NCBI GenBank assembly: GCA_014529385.2
Contig: CM043970.1
Span: 63,906,996 to 63,970,995, forward strand
Reading direction: 5' to 3'
Length of the DNA: 64,000 nt
DNA from: Adiantum capillus-veneris
Lineage: Eukaryota; Streptophyta; Polypodiopsida; Polypodiales; Pteridaceae
The notes beneath the pieces are model-generated. The model was not told the DNA's origin, made no database searches, and saw only the letters and a program-made list of their open reading frames with translations. Positions 38,403 through 50,164 of this stretch are shown here, in pieces (position 1 is the stretch's first letter; every line of letters begins with the position of its first letter). The position numbers and the translations under genes are program-made.

Positions 38403-38827
38403 CGCGTGCTCAAGGTCTACTGTGCTTAGAGCTTCTACTGTGCAAGTTTGGCTGCTTCAAGGACAATTGCAGTAACCGCCCTCTTCTCTTCGAGGTATGT
38501 CTCTCCCATTGAACATGTACACTCTCTACTGCTTGAGCACGCGCGCCCCACCTGGGATCATTTAGCTACATTAAGCTGCATTTGGAGCTGCATGAGTGCC
38601 ACACCTTGCTCATTTGCAACAAGAGGCGAGATCCCGAGGTAATTTGCTAGTCCACAAGCTGCATGCAATCTTGGGGCAAATCCCATAGCACATCACCTTG
38701 AATGCCCTGCTTACAAGAGCAGGCCCATGAAGTTCTTGTTTCTTTTTAGGCGGGATGATAAGCGAGGGCACACCACGTCTCATGAGTTCATTGGATGATG
38801 TGCAGGTATATCACTTGAGACTGCATC

Positions 38828-41800
38828 ATGGCACCTTCCTCAAAGCATCCGATTCAAGCAAGCAGCAGTCTAGTTAGGAACATTGAACCACCTCTGCATA
38901 CGAAGTTTTGTCGTCTTGCCGAGGAATTTCATATGGAGCGTGGATTTCCATTGGAGGGAGTTGATCTGCGTAGCTTGATAGGAAACAATGACATCTCTGA
39001 GGAGGACTGGGAAGCTGTCTTTATATGCCCAAAGCCTGTTCCGGGTAGCCAGAAGAAAGTGAAGGCATACCATGCTCGGTCGGAGTTCTTACAAAAGCTT
39101 GTGTGGAGACACTGGGATGTCTACCAGGAGGGTCCCTTCATGTATGAAGTAGCGACTCAATTTGCAAAGGCCTTTGCATTGGAAAACTGCAGTGAATCTG
39201 GAAAACATCAAATTTCTTGGGCTATCTTTGCAGAGAGGGCAATGAGAGCCTCAGAAGAAAGACACAACTTGCAAAACAAGATCAAGAGGTGGGAAGAGCA
39301 GATGAGTGGCAGAGGGAGAGGTTCCAAAACCACTGCTGCCTCTACCAGATCATCATTGAAAATAGAAGGTACGTCTGTACCATTGTCAAGTGTGCCTACA
39401 AGAGGATGCCTGGTACAATTGGCAGAGGAGGATAGCAGGGCACTTGCAGAAATGAAGAATATTGCAGAGGGCAGATTGCAAGACTATAAGTCAAGACTTG
39501 AGGGTGCAAAGAAGCAGGTAGAGGATCAAGTTAGAGAATTGCATAGGGTTGAGGGTGCTCAAAGCTCAAACACTTTGGCCATAAAGTTGCAAACGGAGAT
39601 TGATTGCATGCAAGACCCTGTAGCTCGACAACGCCTGATTGATTTGATTGGACAGTTCTCGAGTACTACTAGAGAGAATGTTGCTGAATTAGAAGCCAAT
39701 GTGGCTAAAGCAAAGGTGCATACCCTCCTACATGTGCTTCACTTTGTTTTGGAGTATGTGGTTCACTTCCATGTGGTTATGTGGTTAGAGTGTTATGGAT
39801 TGTATGGTTATGTACTGTATGAGCATATTCTATTTCTGCTATGTGCTATATAGCACAAAATATGTGCTATATGGCCACAACATAGCCATCATCTTCATGG
39901 AGTGGGTGGTTATATGCTATGTGCTATGTGCTATGTGCTATATGGTCACAACATAGCCATCATCTTCATGGAGTGGGTGGTTATATGCTATGTGTGGTTA
40001 TGTGCTATGTGCTTTATAGTTCAATCTAGGTGCATCATGTTCACAATAGTACCCTCATCTATTTGGAGTGTGTGTGATTCTATGCTATGTGCCTTGTGTG
40101 GTTATGTGCTATGTGATACATAGCACAATGGACATGTGTAATATGTGCTATATAGTATACCTGTATGCTATATGCTCACAGTATAGCCCTAAAGTGTGTG
40201 TTAAATATTGATATGTGCTACATAGCACAATCTTTTTATGTGCTATGTGCTAAATAGCACCTTTTGTGTGTTATATGTTCACAATATAGCCCTGGAGTGT
40301 GTGGAATAGTGAATTGTGCTATATAGCACAATCTCTATTTTTGTTATGTGCTACATAGCACAATATTTGTGCTATATGCTATGTGCTATGTCTCATATAG
40401 CCCACTGCATATCATATACCCAACAAGCTTTTGTTATATAGCATATATAGAGAAAATGTTTGGGCTATATCTGGTATTTTAAAAAGTCTCTCTTCTATGA
40501 TCTACAGTGCATACTCTATGTAGCACTTATAGCACATTATACTTGGACTGTGCTATGTGCTATATAGCACAATGCATATCATATACCACATCAAGCTTGT
40601 GTTTATAGCATATAGAGTAAGTGCTTGTCTTATATGTGGTATTGCAAATAAGGGATAAGATTCACGCTCCATATTCTTTTCAGCAATCTGCTTTTGTTGG
40701 GTTATTGAGACTTAAATTAGATGTGTTGTCTTCTTTGTTTCACAGGCACGACTTGCAGAAGTAGAGACCAACATAGCACAGGAATCAGAGCACTTTAAAT
40801 TTTGTGTTACCATGGAGAGGACTTCACATAACGTGGAAGCCAGTTTGATGAAGCCTTTTCCTCCTTTGGATTTTAAGCAGAGCATTAGCGAGGTGGCACT
40901 TAATGGGTTCTACCATTGTGTAGGATGTGGATTCCCGTTCGATGCCAGAAGCTTGGATGTATTCTCCCTGCCTTGCACCCATGTGTACCATATGCTATGC
41001 TTCGTGCATGTATGTAGGGACTATGGCTATTGTGTTGCACTAGATTGCAACATGTTTGTTCCCCCTAGAGCTAAGCATATGATTGGTCTGAAGGTGAAGA
41101 GTGAGATGAAAGAATCAAGTGCAAGTAGTCACTGTGTCACTACTATTGCAGGCCCACTTTCCATTGGTAGTTTAAACTCTTGCATTTAATGAAATCATTT
41201 GCAGGTACAGACATTGCAGCAGAGACCTGTATACAAGAATCATTGAGGACAAAAATAGAGAGAGTCTCTACGCAGGCCACTGGTAGGTACCAAAATCAGT
41301 ATTTATGTGTGTATTTTGGGATACTCCAAGTGAGACTTTGTAAATTGCTTGCTTTGTAGAACAATCATCGCATGCTTGCTCCAACAAGATGATGCATTCC
41401 ACAAGGAAGAATGGCCTGATTACCCCAGGGATGCAGCCAGGCCTTGAAGCGGAGTCTACCCGCGGGATGCAACCAGCCCTTGAAGCGGAGTCTGCCGTAG
41501 GGGATGCAGTACGTGGAGTAGTTGAAGACATCTTGATGGCAAAGTCTTCTGCAGTCAAATCACCTAGGCAACAACTAACTCCAAGAAGGCTGTTGCGTTC
41601 TCTGTTGAGTGCCAAAGCATCACCAAGTGTGGACACTAGAGATGATGCATCAGATGAGGCACTTGCAGATGCGGTGAAAGCAACACCCCCTCCAGCGGGG
41701 AAGAAGCCAACACCAAAGCGCAAGAAATCGACTCCCAAGAACTTAGGTGGAAGTCCCACAATGGATATACCTCTTGATTCATTTAGGAAGAGAAAGAAAC

Positions 41801-44628
41801 CAAATGCAAAGCAATGAGTGTGTTTTTTTTGTAACTTCATGCAATTAGAAGATGTCTTTAGAAGGCATGTGCAATCCATTGCACCCCTATTGTATCCATG
41901 CTCATTGATGAATCAAGTGTTGGAATTTGTTAGTGACATGTCTCTTAATTCTTTGCATCGAGTAGTTGCAAACTATTTGATTTATTTTCTGTACATGTTT
42001 AGTAATATGTTTCTACTTTCTCTTGTCGTAGATAATCAAGAAGCTGAAAAAAGAGGAACCTACATGAGACACACTCGCTCTTCAGGGTTTCTAGATGAGG
42101 GGTCTGTAGGTTCACTGACTCAATCTTATCCTATGAAGAATCCAAGAAGGGGTGCTACAGCTTCTAGGGGGGTTATAGGCAAAAAAAAAGTGTCTTTTGA
42201 TACAGTTGAGGGGTCTGTTGGTTCATTGGCTCAGTCTTATCCAGTGAAGAATCCAAGAGGGGGTGCTACAGCTTCCAGGGGGGTTACAGGCAAAAAAAAA
42301 GAGTCTTTTGATACAGTTGATCCCTGCACACCTACTAGTACTGCTGAATTTGTTCCAAATGTGCCTAATGCAGTTGATGTGCAGGTTGTGCATGATGTGT
42401 ATACAGATGTTGACCGTGCTAAACTTGAAAAGGGTACATTACCCACCCCCACCACAGTTGAATCTGGCACAGATGCCATTGATGATGTTATGGTAGTTGA
42501 TGCCTGCACAGATGCCATTGCTGATGCTACGCTAGTTGAGGCCTGCACAAATGACATTGTGGATACTATGGAAGTTGATGCTCGCACAGATTCTGCTACT
42601 GATGGCAATGTTAATGATGGTGGAACAGAAAGTATTGTTCATGCTATCATAGATGCCCTTCTTGATGCAGTTGTGGCTATGGGTACAGATGCCACTGTTG
42701 AATCTGGCACAGATGCCATTGATGATGCTACCACAGTTGATGCCTGCACAGATTCCATTGTTGATGCTACAGTAGTTGATGCCTACATAAATGACATTGT
42801 GGATGCTATGGAAGTTGATGCTCGCACAGATGCTACTGCTGATGGAAATGTTAATGATGGTGGAACAAAAAGTATTGTTCATGCTATCATAGATGCCCTT
42901 CTTGATGCAGTTATGGCTATGGGTACAGATGCCACTGTTGAATCTGGCACAGATGCCATTGATGATGCTACCACAGTTGATGCCTGCACAGACGCCATTG
43001 CTGATGCTACGGTAGTTGATGCCTGCACAAATGACATTGTGGATGCTATGGAAGTTGATGCTAGCACAGATGCTGCTGCTGATGGCAATGTTAATGATGG
43101 TGGAACAGAAAGTATTATTCATGCTGTCATGGATGCCCTTCTTGATGCAGTTGTGCCTACGGGTACAGATGCCACTGTTGAGGATACCAAAGGCATAGGT
43201 GAGGAGGTCCTCATTGAGAGAGAAGCTGGAACACGTGAGGCAATGGGTGCAAGTGATGTCACAGCTCAAGCCCAGGTGGTCTGTCCAAGTGATGCAGCTG
43301 ATGACATTGTTGATGCAGAGGAGACAAAGGGTACAGATGCCGCTGTTGAAGATATGGGAGGCTTGGGTGAGGAGGACCTCACTAAGAGAGTACCTGGAAT
43401 AGGTTCAGCAGTGGGTAACGGTGATGTCGCGGCTTCTGCCGACACAGTTGAGGCATACGACAGAGCAGTTCAATCGGGAGAGGCAATGGGAGAAGTTCTC
43501 GTGGCTGCTACGGACATGAAAGAGGCAAATACACATAATACAATCGAGGCATGTATAGAGCAAAACAATGAGGCAGGGAAAGGCACAGAGGTGCCCACTG
43601 ATAGAGCAGCTCAATCGGGAGAGGCAATGGGAGAACATTTCATGGCTGTTGTGGACATGAAAGAGACAGTTGCACATGATACAACTGAGTCTTGTACATA
43701 TCCCACTGTTGGGAATACCAAAGGTAAAAGTCCAGAGGTCCCTATGGGTCGAGCGGCTGCTACAGATACAGATGAGGTAGGTACAAAGAATGCTGATAAA
43801 GAGGCCAAAAATGGACATGAATATGAGAGGCAAGAGAGGCCGTGTCTTGTGGTAATGCCAGTACAGATTGTTGCACTGCCTCCTGCGTCTTTTGAGGACA
43901 AGAAGAGAAGGGACAATTTATGCATCATACTGGATGTGAATGGGCTTCTCATAAGGAGGTAAGGTCTCCTTCTACAAAGGAATAGCGAGAAGCAGTATTC
44001 CTGATTGAGCAAGATCAAGGTATCAGGTAGTCACTGCGCCAAATGCTACAGGAAAGATGCAATTTGAATATGTGGTCAGGCCCAATGCATCAATCTTTTT
44101 GCATGCACTGCTACAAAGAGCACAAGTTGCACTATGGAGCTGCATGACCCAGGACAATCTAGCACTTGCTTTGAGTGCATGCTTTCCTAGGCTGAACAAA
44201 CAACATTTTCTCGATATTATCGGTCAAGAGGGGTGTAGAGAGGCGATCTTCAATCTAAATGAAGTTCCTGGGATCCCTCCATGTAGAGATAACGCAAAGC
44301 CCATATTTTCAAGTGTTTGAAAGAATTTTGGAAGCACCATCCTAAGTTCAACTCTGATAATACACTGGTGGTGGATGACACACTCTACAAGTGTCTGATC
44401 AACCCTCCCGGGACTTGTGTCTCTCCTACTTCATTTGAACCAGCAGATATTTGTCAGTCCCCAATTTACCTAGTTAGCACATTGTTCCCTTGGTTAGTCA
44501 AGTGGACAGTCTCACCTAGCCCTAATGCTTATGCAAAGATGAACCAGTTTGAAAATCCTTCCGACAGTGTGTGTGCTCATGTCATCAGCCACTATAGAAG
44601 TCAACGAGAAGTATGTAAGGAAGGTTGA
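38828..44628 (+). CDS. Six-exon gene: coiled coil, RING-like Cys/His cluster, acidic repeats, FCP1/NIF phosphatase-like domain
   Basis: Proposed exons are 38,828-39,715; 40,746-41,166; 41,205-41,282; 41,360-41,746; 42,032-43,958; 44,020-44,628. Splices are GT-AG and phases match at each junction. Residues 1-180 are an unknown domain (FCRLAEEFHMERGFPLEG). Residues ~190-320 are coiled coil running across the first intron. A RING-like cluster follows (YHCVGCGFPFD...LPCTHVYHMLC). A basic segment precedes three 80-residue acidic repeats. The C-terminus resembles the FCP1/NIF HAD domain: LCIILDVNGLL (motif I, Asn at the second Asp), ALWSC (motif II) and VVDDTLYKCLINPP (motif III). One base seems missing in the T run 44,307-44,310, shifting the frame at PIF/KCLKEFW, so this copy may be broken. 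A nuclear regulatory role is a guess. Confidence 0.6.
39716..40745 (+). repeat. Intron 1 filled with GTGCTATATAGCAC-type repeats
   Basis: The 1030-bp intron has donor AAAG|GTGC and acceptor CACAG|GCAC, and both exons are in phase 0. It is packed with the 14-bp perfect palindrome GTGCTATATAGCAC (39,843; 40,316; 40,557) and one-base variants (GTGCTACATAGCAC, GTGCTAAATAGCAC), spaced unevenly. A ~65-bp unit with CATAGCCATCATCTTCATGG is duplicated at 39,880-39,990. Confidence 0.8.
42457..43176 (+). repeat. Three 240-bp in-frame tandem repeats
   Basis: Units start at 42,457, 42,697 and 42,937 with an exact 240-bp period (80 codons) and high identity. Each unit reads like VESGTDAIDDA...VDACTNDIVDAMEVDA...NVNDGGTESIVHAI, acidic with few basic residues, built from ~15-residue subunits. 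Exact phase and absence of stops in all three suggest expansion under coding constraint. Confidence 0.95.
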
Positions 44629-44769
44629 TTGTGGTTATGGAATCATGTATACAACATTTTGTGCACTGAATGTACTTGCAATTACTATACTCAAAATTGA
44701 CCTGTTCAAAGTTCTCTAAACTTAATGATTGAATGATGTAATTTTATTTTGGTGATATGATGTAATTTT

Positions 44770-45385
44770 ATTTTGCTGATATGATGTTGTCATACTCTGA
44801 TAGAGTCCTGCTACATGGCACACATAATAGCATAGACAGGACCATCGGGCTATTATTACACATAGTTATGCTATATAGCACTCATACTGCAAGAAATACT
44901 ATGACATAATAGCATAGATAGAGAGATTGGCCTCTTATTACACAGACTTACGCTATATGGCACACATAGTGCTCTCAATATGTAATATAGCTCTTTCACA
45001 TACCACACATCATATCATAGACAGGAACATTGTGCTATGTGATACACACACTTTTACTGTATAGCACACATGTTGCTATCTTACTACAATAGAGTCCATT
45101 TATAGCATAGACAGGGACATCGGGCTATTATTACACACACTTGTACAATATAGCACACATAATAGCGTAGGTAGAGACAATGGACTATCTTGACACATTA
45201 CTTGGCTACATATCACATATAGTAGCATGTACACAACTCCATAACACCCAATGGGTAGCTATTCATAAGAGTGAGATGATTGTAAGAATGAGACATGTTT
45301 ACCTGAAATTCATCAAGAAAGTGAATGGGATGCTCTTGATAATGTTTTCTTCCCAATCGTTTCCGACAAATATCTTGGCTAAATT
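44770..45385. repeat. Duplicate of part of the transposase-like gene's intron and exon edge
   Basis: About 610 bp closely matching 47,905-48,515 in the same orientation, including ATGATGTTGTCATACTCTGA at the start and the exon segment around GAATGAGACATGTTTACCTG at the end. It sits between the 3' ends of the two convergent genes. Confidence 0.85.
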
Positions 45386-45510
45386 TTTTCAAGGTGCAAC
45401 ATGTTCACAATAGTAACCTCATTATCTGAAATGTGTGTGATTCTATGCTATGTGCTCTGTGTGGTTGTGTGCTATGTGATACATAGCACAATGGACATGT
45501 GTAAGGAGGT
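45386..45510. repeat. Copy of part of the FCP1-like gene's intron 1
   Basis: About 110 bp matches 40,028-40,140 (GTTCACAATAGTA.CCTCAT, TGTGTGATTCTATGCTATGT, GTGATACATAGCACAATGG). It joins directly to the duplicate at 44,770-45,385, so material from both genes was fused in the spacer. Confidence 0.75.
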
Positions 45511-45561
45511 ACTGAATGGTGAAGGCTATATAGAACATAATATAAGCATGTTCAATAGGTA

Positions 45562-48500
45562 TCATGCTGCTTCATAGGGTATGGCATTGTAAATGGTTTC
45601 ATGTAGTTCTGGAGATAAATAATATGTCTTTGAGGTAGCATCTACCAAAGGCATGTCAAACTTGATTGCCCGAACAAGGTGAGAGTATAGGTTAGTAACT
45701 CCCCTATCATCAAGTAGAGTGTAGTGATTTGGGTCCCCCTCTTGCTGTTGATAATAACACCCTATGACAACATAAGTTTTTTTATCACATTTGTTTTTCC
45801 ACTTATCTCTTAAGATGCAATTTGTCATCCACTTTCTCTTTGTACATCTCAAAAGAAAGAACTCGACACCTTCTGCATTGCCATCGTCTGCATTGACTGC
45901 AAAGTTATCACCTTCAATGAGATACTCACTCAGCATATCCTGGGATCCCTCAAACATTGCAGCTTCATCTTCTGGTACCTCAGTCTCTTCTGCTACCTCA
46001 GAGAGTGGTTTCAATGCCTTATGTGTCCACTTGCCTGCATATGATTTGCTGGAACAAGTCCTCCAATGGCCCTTCATGCAAGCATCACAAAAACAAGAAA
46101 GCCGCCTGGTCCTTAATTGAGTAGGATCATGACGACAAAAGCCTGAAATGCAATGGAGTGATCGAGATCCTAGTACTCTCTCACAACCCCATAGATTAGA
46201 CTTGTCCACTTCTGTCTCTTTTACTAGCCAAAATTTCATGTTTATAGTAGGACCTGCTTTAGTGGATTGTGCATAAGAGCTACATGCAGCATTGGACATT
46301 GTTCTCGTCAAAAATGCAACCACATCTGCAGCTTGCCCAAGAACAACTCCATTACTCTTGAGTTGTTCATGTGTAAGGGCTCTCTTTATCACAGCGCCAG
46401 CGCCATCATGCTCCCCCTTGCCATGGCCAGAGCCAAAAAAATTCCATGACATCTCTGTACCTGTTAGTTGGTAATATCTAGCAACAAAGTAAAATGGCCT
46501 TGCAGCCTTGAATTGCGAGGCTACACCATCTGACCACACCCAGTGCTTCTTGAAATTCAGCCTCTGGTCTTTAAGCCACTGATCACAAAGAAGAAAACAA
46601 TGCTGGACAAATAGCGTATCATGTTGCCTATCATCAGAGATGTAGAAATGCATATGCTTGATAATACTGTCATCTTCGTTGTCACGCATGTACGTTATGT
46701 GAACAAGGATGGTGCATTGATCTGTATGCCAATGCATGGATTGTACTTTATTTTGCTCTTTGAACGAGTAATTTTCAGCAAAGTCTACTATAGATATAAT
46801 GGTATATGAAGGAAACACCTTCAAACATTCTCTGTATTGATGTGCCTGCCATCTGTAAGTGAAATTGTGCTCGATGAAGATTTTGATGTCGTCTTTTATC
46901 CTCCATGTCAGCTCACTTAAAGCCACCTGTTTGAGTGACAACATCTTTCTCTTACTTAGACCATGCTTAGTTTGAACTTTAATGTCCTCGAAGACTTGCA
47001 GTGGAACTGTCTTTGTCATCTCTACAAGTTCTCATGGACAAAGGCTGAGCTTTTCCACACCACAGTTTTTGCATTGGCCCATCAAGCAGGTGTGTTTATG
47101 GAACATATCCCCCTCAGCCTTTGTACATACGCATGATTCCCACAACTTCGTGATCCCTGAAAACGAGTGCTCAACGGCAAGACATTCTGCATTCACCCCA
47201 TCTGATTTGCAAACATTGCATTTACATGTACATGACCTCCCATGAAAACCAAAAGCAGATGAGCACATAACATTAAATGCATCTTTGAGATACATCAGTT
47301 TGATATGATAAACACAACAGCAAGTATTTCGATCTTTCAACTTTCGCACGAACCAAGGCTTCAGCTTCTCAAAGGACCTTTGCCCAATTGTCACATGTGG
47401 GTGGCTATCTTTAAACTTCAAGAAATACTCTGTCTGCTTGAAAAAAAAATGCATTAGAATTACATTTTGTTATATATCACACATAATAGCATAGCTACAG
47501 ATGCATTGGTGTAAATACACATAGCTATGCTACATAGCATAGATAGATAACTCAGCTTTCATTACATGCTCAATTTTGTTATATAACACATAATAGCATA
47601 GATAGGGATTTTTAGTTGTTATTACACACACATCACACACGTCTGCTATATAGCACACATAGTGCTCTCATATTATAACACAGTTCTTCTACATAACACA
47701 CAAAAGAGCATAGACAGGGATATTGTGCTATTATTACACATGTCACACTCTGCATAACACACATAATAGCACAGACATGGATACCGTGCCACTATTACAC
47801 TAACATCTGCTATGTAGCACACATAGTGCTCTCATAATATTATAAAATCTGATAGCACACATAGTACCATAGATAGGTATATTGTGCTATTGCTATATAG
47901 CAGACATGATGTTGTCATACTCTGATAGAGTCCTGCTACATGGCACACATAATAGCATAGACAGGACCATCGGGCTATTATTACACATAGCTATGCTATA
48001 TAGCACTCATACTGTAAGAAATACTATGACATAATAGCATGGATAGGGACATTGGCCTCTTATTACACACACTAACGCTATATGGCACACATAGTGCTCT
48101 CAATATGTAATATAGCTCTTTCACATACCACACATCATATCATAGACAAGAACATTGTGCTATTCTTACACACACTTTTACTGTATAGCACCCATGTTGC
48201 TGTCTTACTACAATAGAGTCCTTTTACATGGCACACTTATAGCATAGACAGGGACATTGGGCTACACTTGTGCAATATAGCACACATAATAGTGTAGGTA
48301 GAGACAATGGACTATCTTGACACATTACTTGGCTACATATCACATATAGTAGGATGTACACAACTCCATAACACGCAATGGGTAGCTATTCATAAGAGTG
48401 AGATGTTTCACTTGAGAGTTATTCATTGTAAGAATGAGACATGTTTACCTGAGATTCATCAAGTAAGTGTATGGGATGCTCTTGATAATGTTTTTTGCCC

Positions 48501-49579
48501 AATCGTTTCCGAAAAATATCTTTCTTATTTGGAGACACCCTACTGTGCTCTATCCAAAATGTAATAATTGTCTGCTTCAATTCCTCCAATAAGGACCCAG
48601 CATTTCCAGACTTCCTTTTGCATAAGTCGAACCTCAGTGTACTTGACATAGGATCACTGTCAAGTCTACCCAAAGCTGAATATAAATTCCTTGGATGAAC
48701 ATTTAATAGCTTTGCCACTTTATGTAGAGTAACACCTCTACCTTGGATCCCATTATCATGCAATAATCCATTCACCAGCATGCTGAATGTGCTTCGTTTT
48801 AAAAACATCTCGTCAGCTGATTTTGGAATCTTTAATTCCTATAAGGAGACATTGAGTGCAGAAATAAGGCCATTTGCACGAAGATACAAATCTTCACAGA
48901 ATGGAAAGATTCTATCATCATTGAAAACACCTTGAAGAATTGCATTCTTATCTTCTTTCCCGTAACTATGCAACTGTCTCACAATGTGCTGAACAATATT
49001 CTGAATAGTATGTTGCTTCTTTTCTTCCTTTGTGTGTACATCGACGTCCTCCCTATGACAATCTTCCGCTCCAATGTTGACGCTTGGCTGTACTTGCTTT
49101 CTTGCACGACATCGCTTTCTGTACTCACGTTTAGCCTGTGCTTCATACTTCCTCACTGCAATAATTTCATCCTCATTTAGACAAGCCTTTCTCTTGGAGT
49201 GCACCTGCGTATGAATGGTGTCTATTCCATGTGCCTCATCATAAAATCCGTCGTCCACCATCCTGGAACAGTCTGCAGTAGTTTGAAATGAATGAAGACG
49301 TACAAAACTTCCTGATTGTAATAGTGAACTGAAATCCAGTTGTGCTGCATTGTTGAGTTCAAGAAGCTCCATTGATGCTTGTGAGGAGGTATAAGCTGGA
49401 ACCAAAGCAAGAGGAAGGGAGTCTCCATCATCCATATTCTGAACAGGAGAGTTGGAGAGAGAGAGAGAGATGGAGATGGGCATTGGAGGCCATCTGAGAG
49501 AGAGAGAGAAAGGGAGAGAGAGGGAGAGGTCCACGCGTGCTAACCGCTCCATGTCTTTCAATCCGAGTAGCGGAGTCAT
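45562..49579 (-). pseudogene. DDE/RNase H-fold transposase-like gene (DFAENY...SDG...GHGKGEHDG family), split and probably broken
   Basis: Order on the minus strand: N-terminal part 49,435-48,842 (basic KREYRKRCRARKQ); 48,838-48,449 with a DNA-binding-like segment (VHPRNLYSALGRL, VSPNKKDIFRKRL); intron 48,448-47,434 (CAG|GTAAAC, GCAG|ACA, phase 0); 47,433-45,562. The last part has CTCKCNVC and CKNCGVEKLSLC Cys clusters, then DFAENYSFKEQNKVQSMHW, VWSDGVASQFKAARPFYF, FFGSGHGKGEHDGAGAVIKR and a C-terminal Cys cluster. The pattern recalls an unnamed family in invertebrate genomes; acidic residues in these three motifs would fit a DDE-type site (inference). In-frame TAG (48,841-48,839) and TGA (47,034-47,032) interrupt it; the first might lie in an unrecognised intron. 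I prefer the start at 49,435 (MDDGDSLPLALVP) because upstream is GA repeat. Confidence 0.65.
47434..48448 (-). repeat. Intron with TATAGCACACATAATAGCATAG repeats
   Basis: A 1015-bp intron built of irregular units, each with TATAGCACACAT, ATAGCATAGACAGGGAC, a GGGCTATTATTACACACA-like segment and a CTATATAGC core. The family is related to the palindromic repeats in intron 1 of the FCP1-like gene. Confidence 0.8.
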
Positions 49580-49655
49580 GAAGTCAGTTATCTTACCTAT
49601 ATTCTTTTAAAAATTATTGACTTAAAAGCCCAGCTATGGTGCCATCCATAGCATC

Positions 49656-49683
49656 ATACTTGGTGTCCATGGACACCAAGTAT
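49656..49683. repeat. Perfect 28-bp palindrome
   Basis: The left arm ATACTTGGTGTCCA is followed at once by its exact reverse complement. It lies 77 bp beyond the 5' side of the transposase-like gene. A smaller imperfect inverted repeat (GCTATGG...CCATAGC, 49,633-49,652) adjoins it. Confidence 0.95.
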
Positions 49684-50164
49684 TTAGACACCATTCTATG
49701 ATTTCACCCACTATTCTAAAAGATTCTCGGCTGGCATTCTTTATGTACCAATCCACTATCTAACCTAATCTCTTACTCCGTACTTCAATTGTTAAATATT
49801 CTAACTCTCTTATCTACAACTCTGGATGTGTCTATTGCTCTCATTCCAAAAGAGAACAACACAGTTACAACCCTCTCCAGCTTGTAAGAGCATTCTATTT
49901 TTGTGACCCCCTAATTTGAATGGTCATTCTCTCAATATTATCTCTCTATGCACGCACACACTGCTTCGGCTTTGCTTTCTCATTAATTTAAAGGATTCTT
50001 TATTATGATCATTTGTCATTAAGATATACTCATGTGAGCTAAGGTAGTGAACAACATTTTGTAAGTATCCTCCTACTCAAACATGTTCCAAATTGGTCTC
50101 ACACATGTGATGAATGCTATATTTTTTATTTATTTTTATGCCTAGCCTAGTCTATTGGTCACAG

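Noticed and set aside
38448-38642. Short frame upstream of the FCP1-like gene as a first exon or transit peptide
   Set aside because: No splice phase links it convincingly to 38,828, and the ATG at 38,828 starts a long conserved-looking frame.
41818-42031. Reading through the TGA at 41,815-41,817 as a recoded stop
   Set aside because: A donor at 41,747 and acceptor at 42,031 remove the stop and keep the frame, so an intron explains it.
42532-43269. 245-codon minus-strand frame, Cys/Ile/Asn-rich
   Set aside because: It is the shadow of the 240-bp coding repeats of the plus-strand gene, which has matching exons on both sides.
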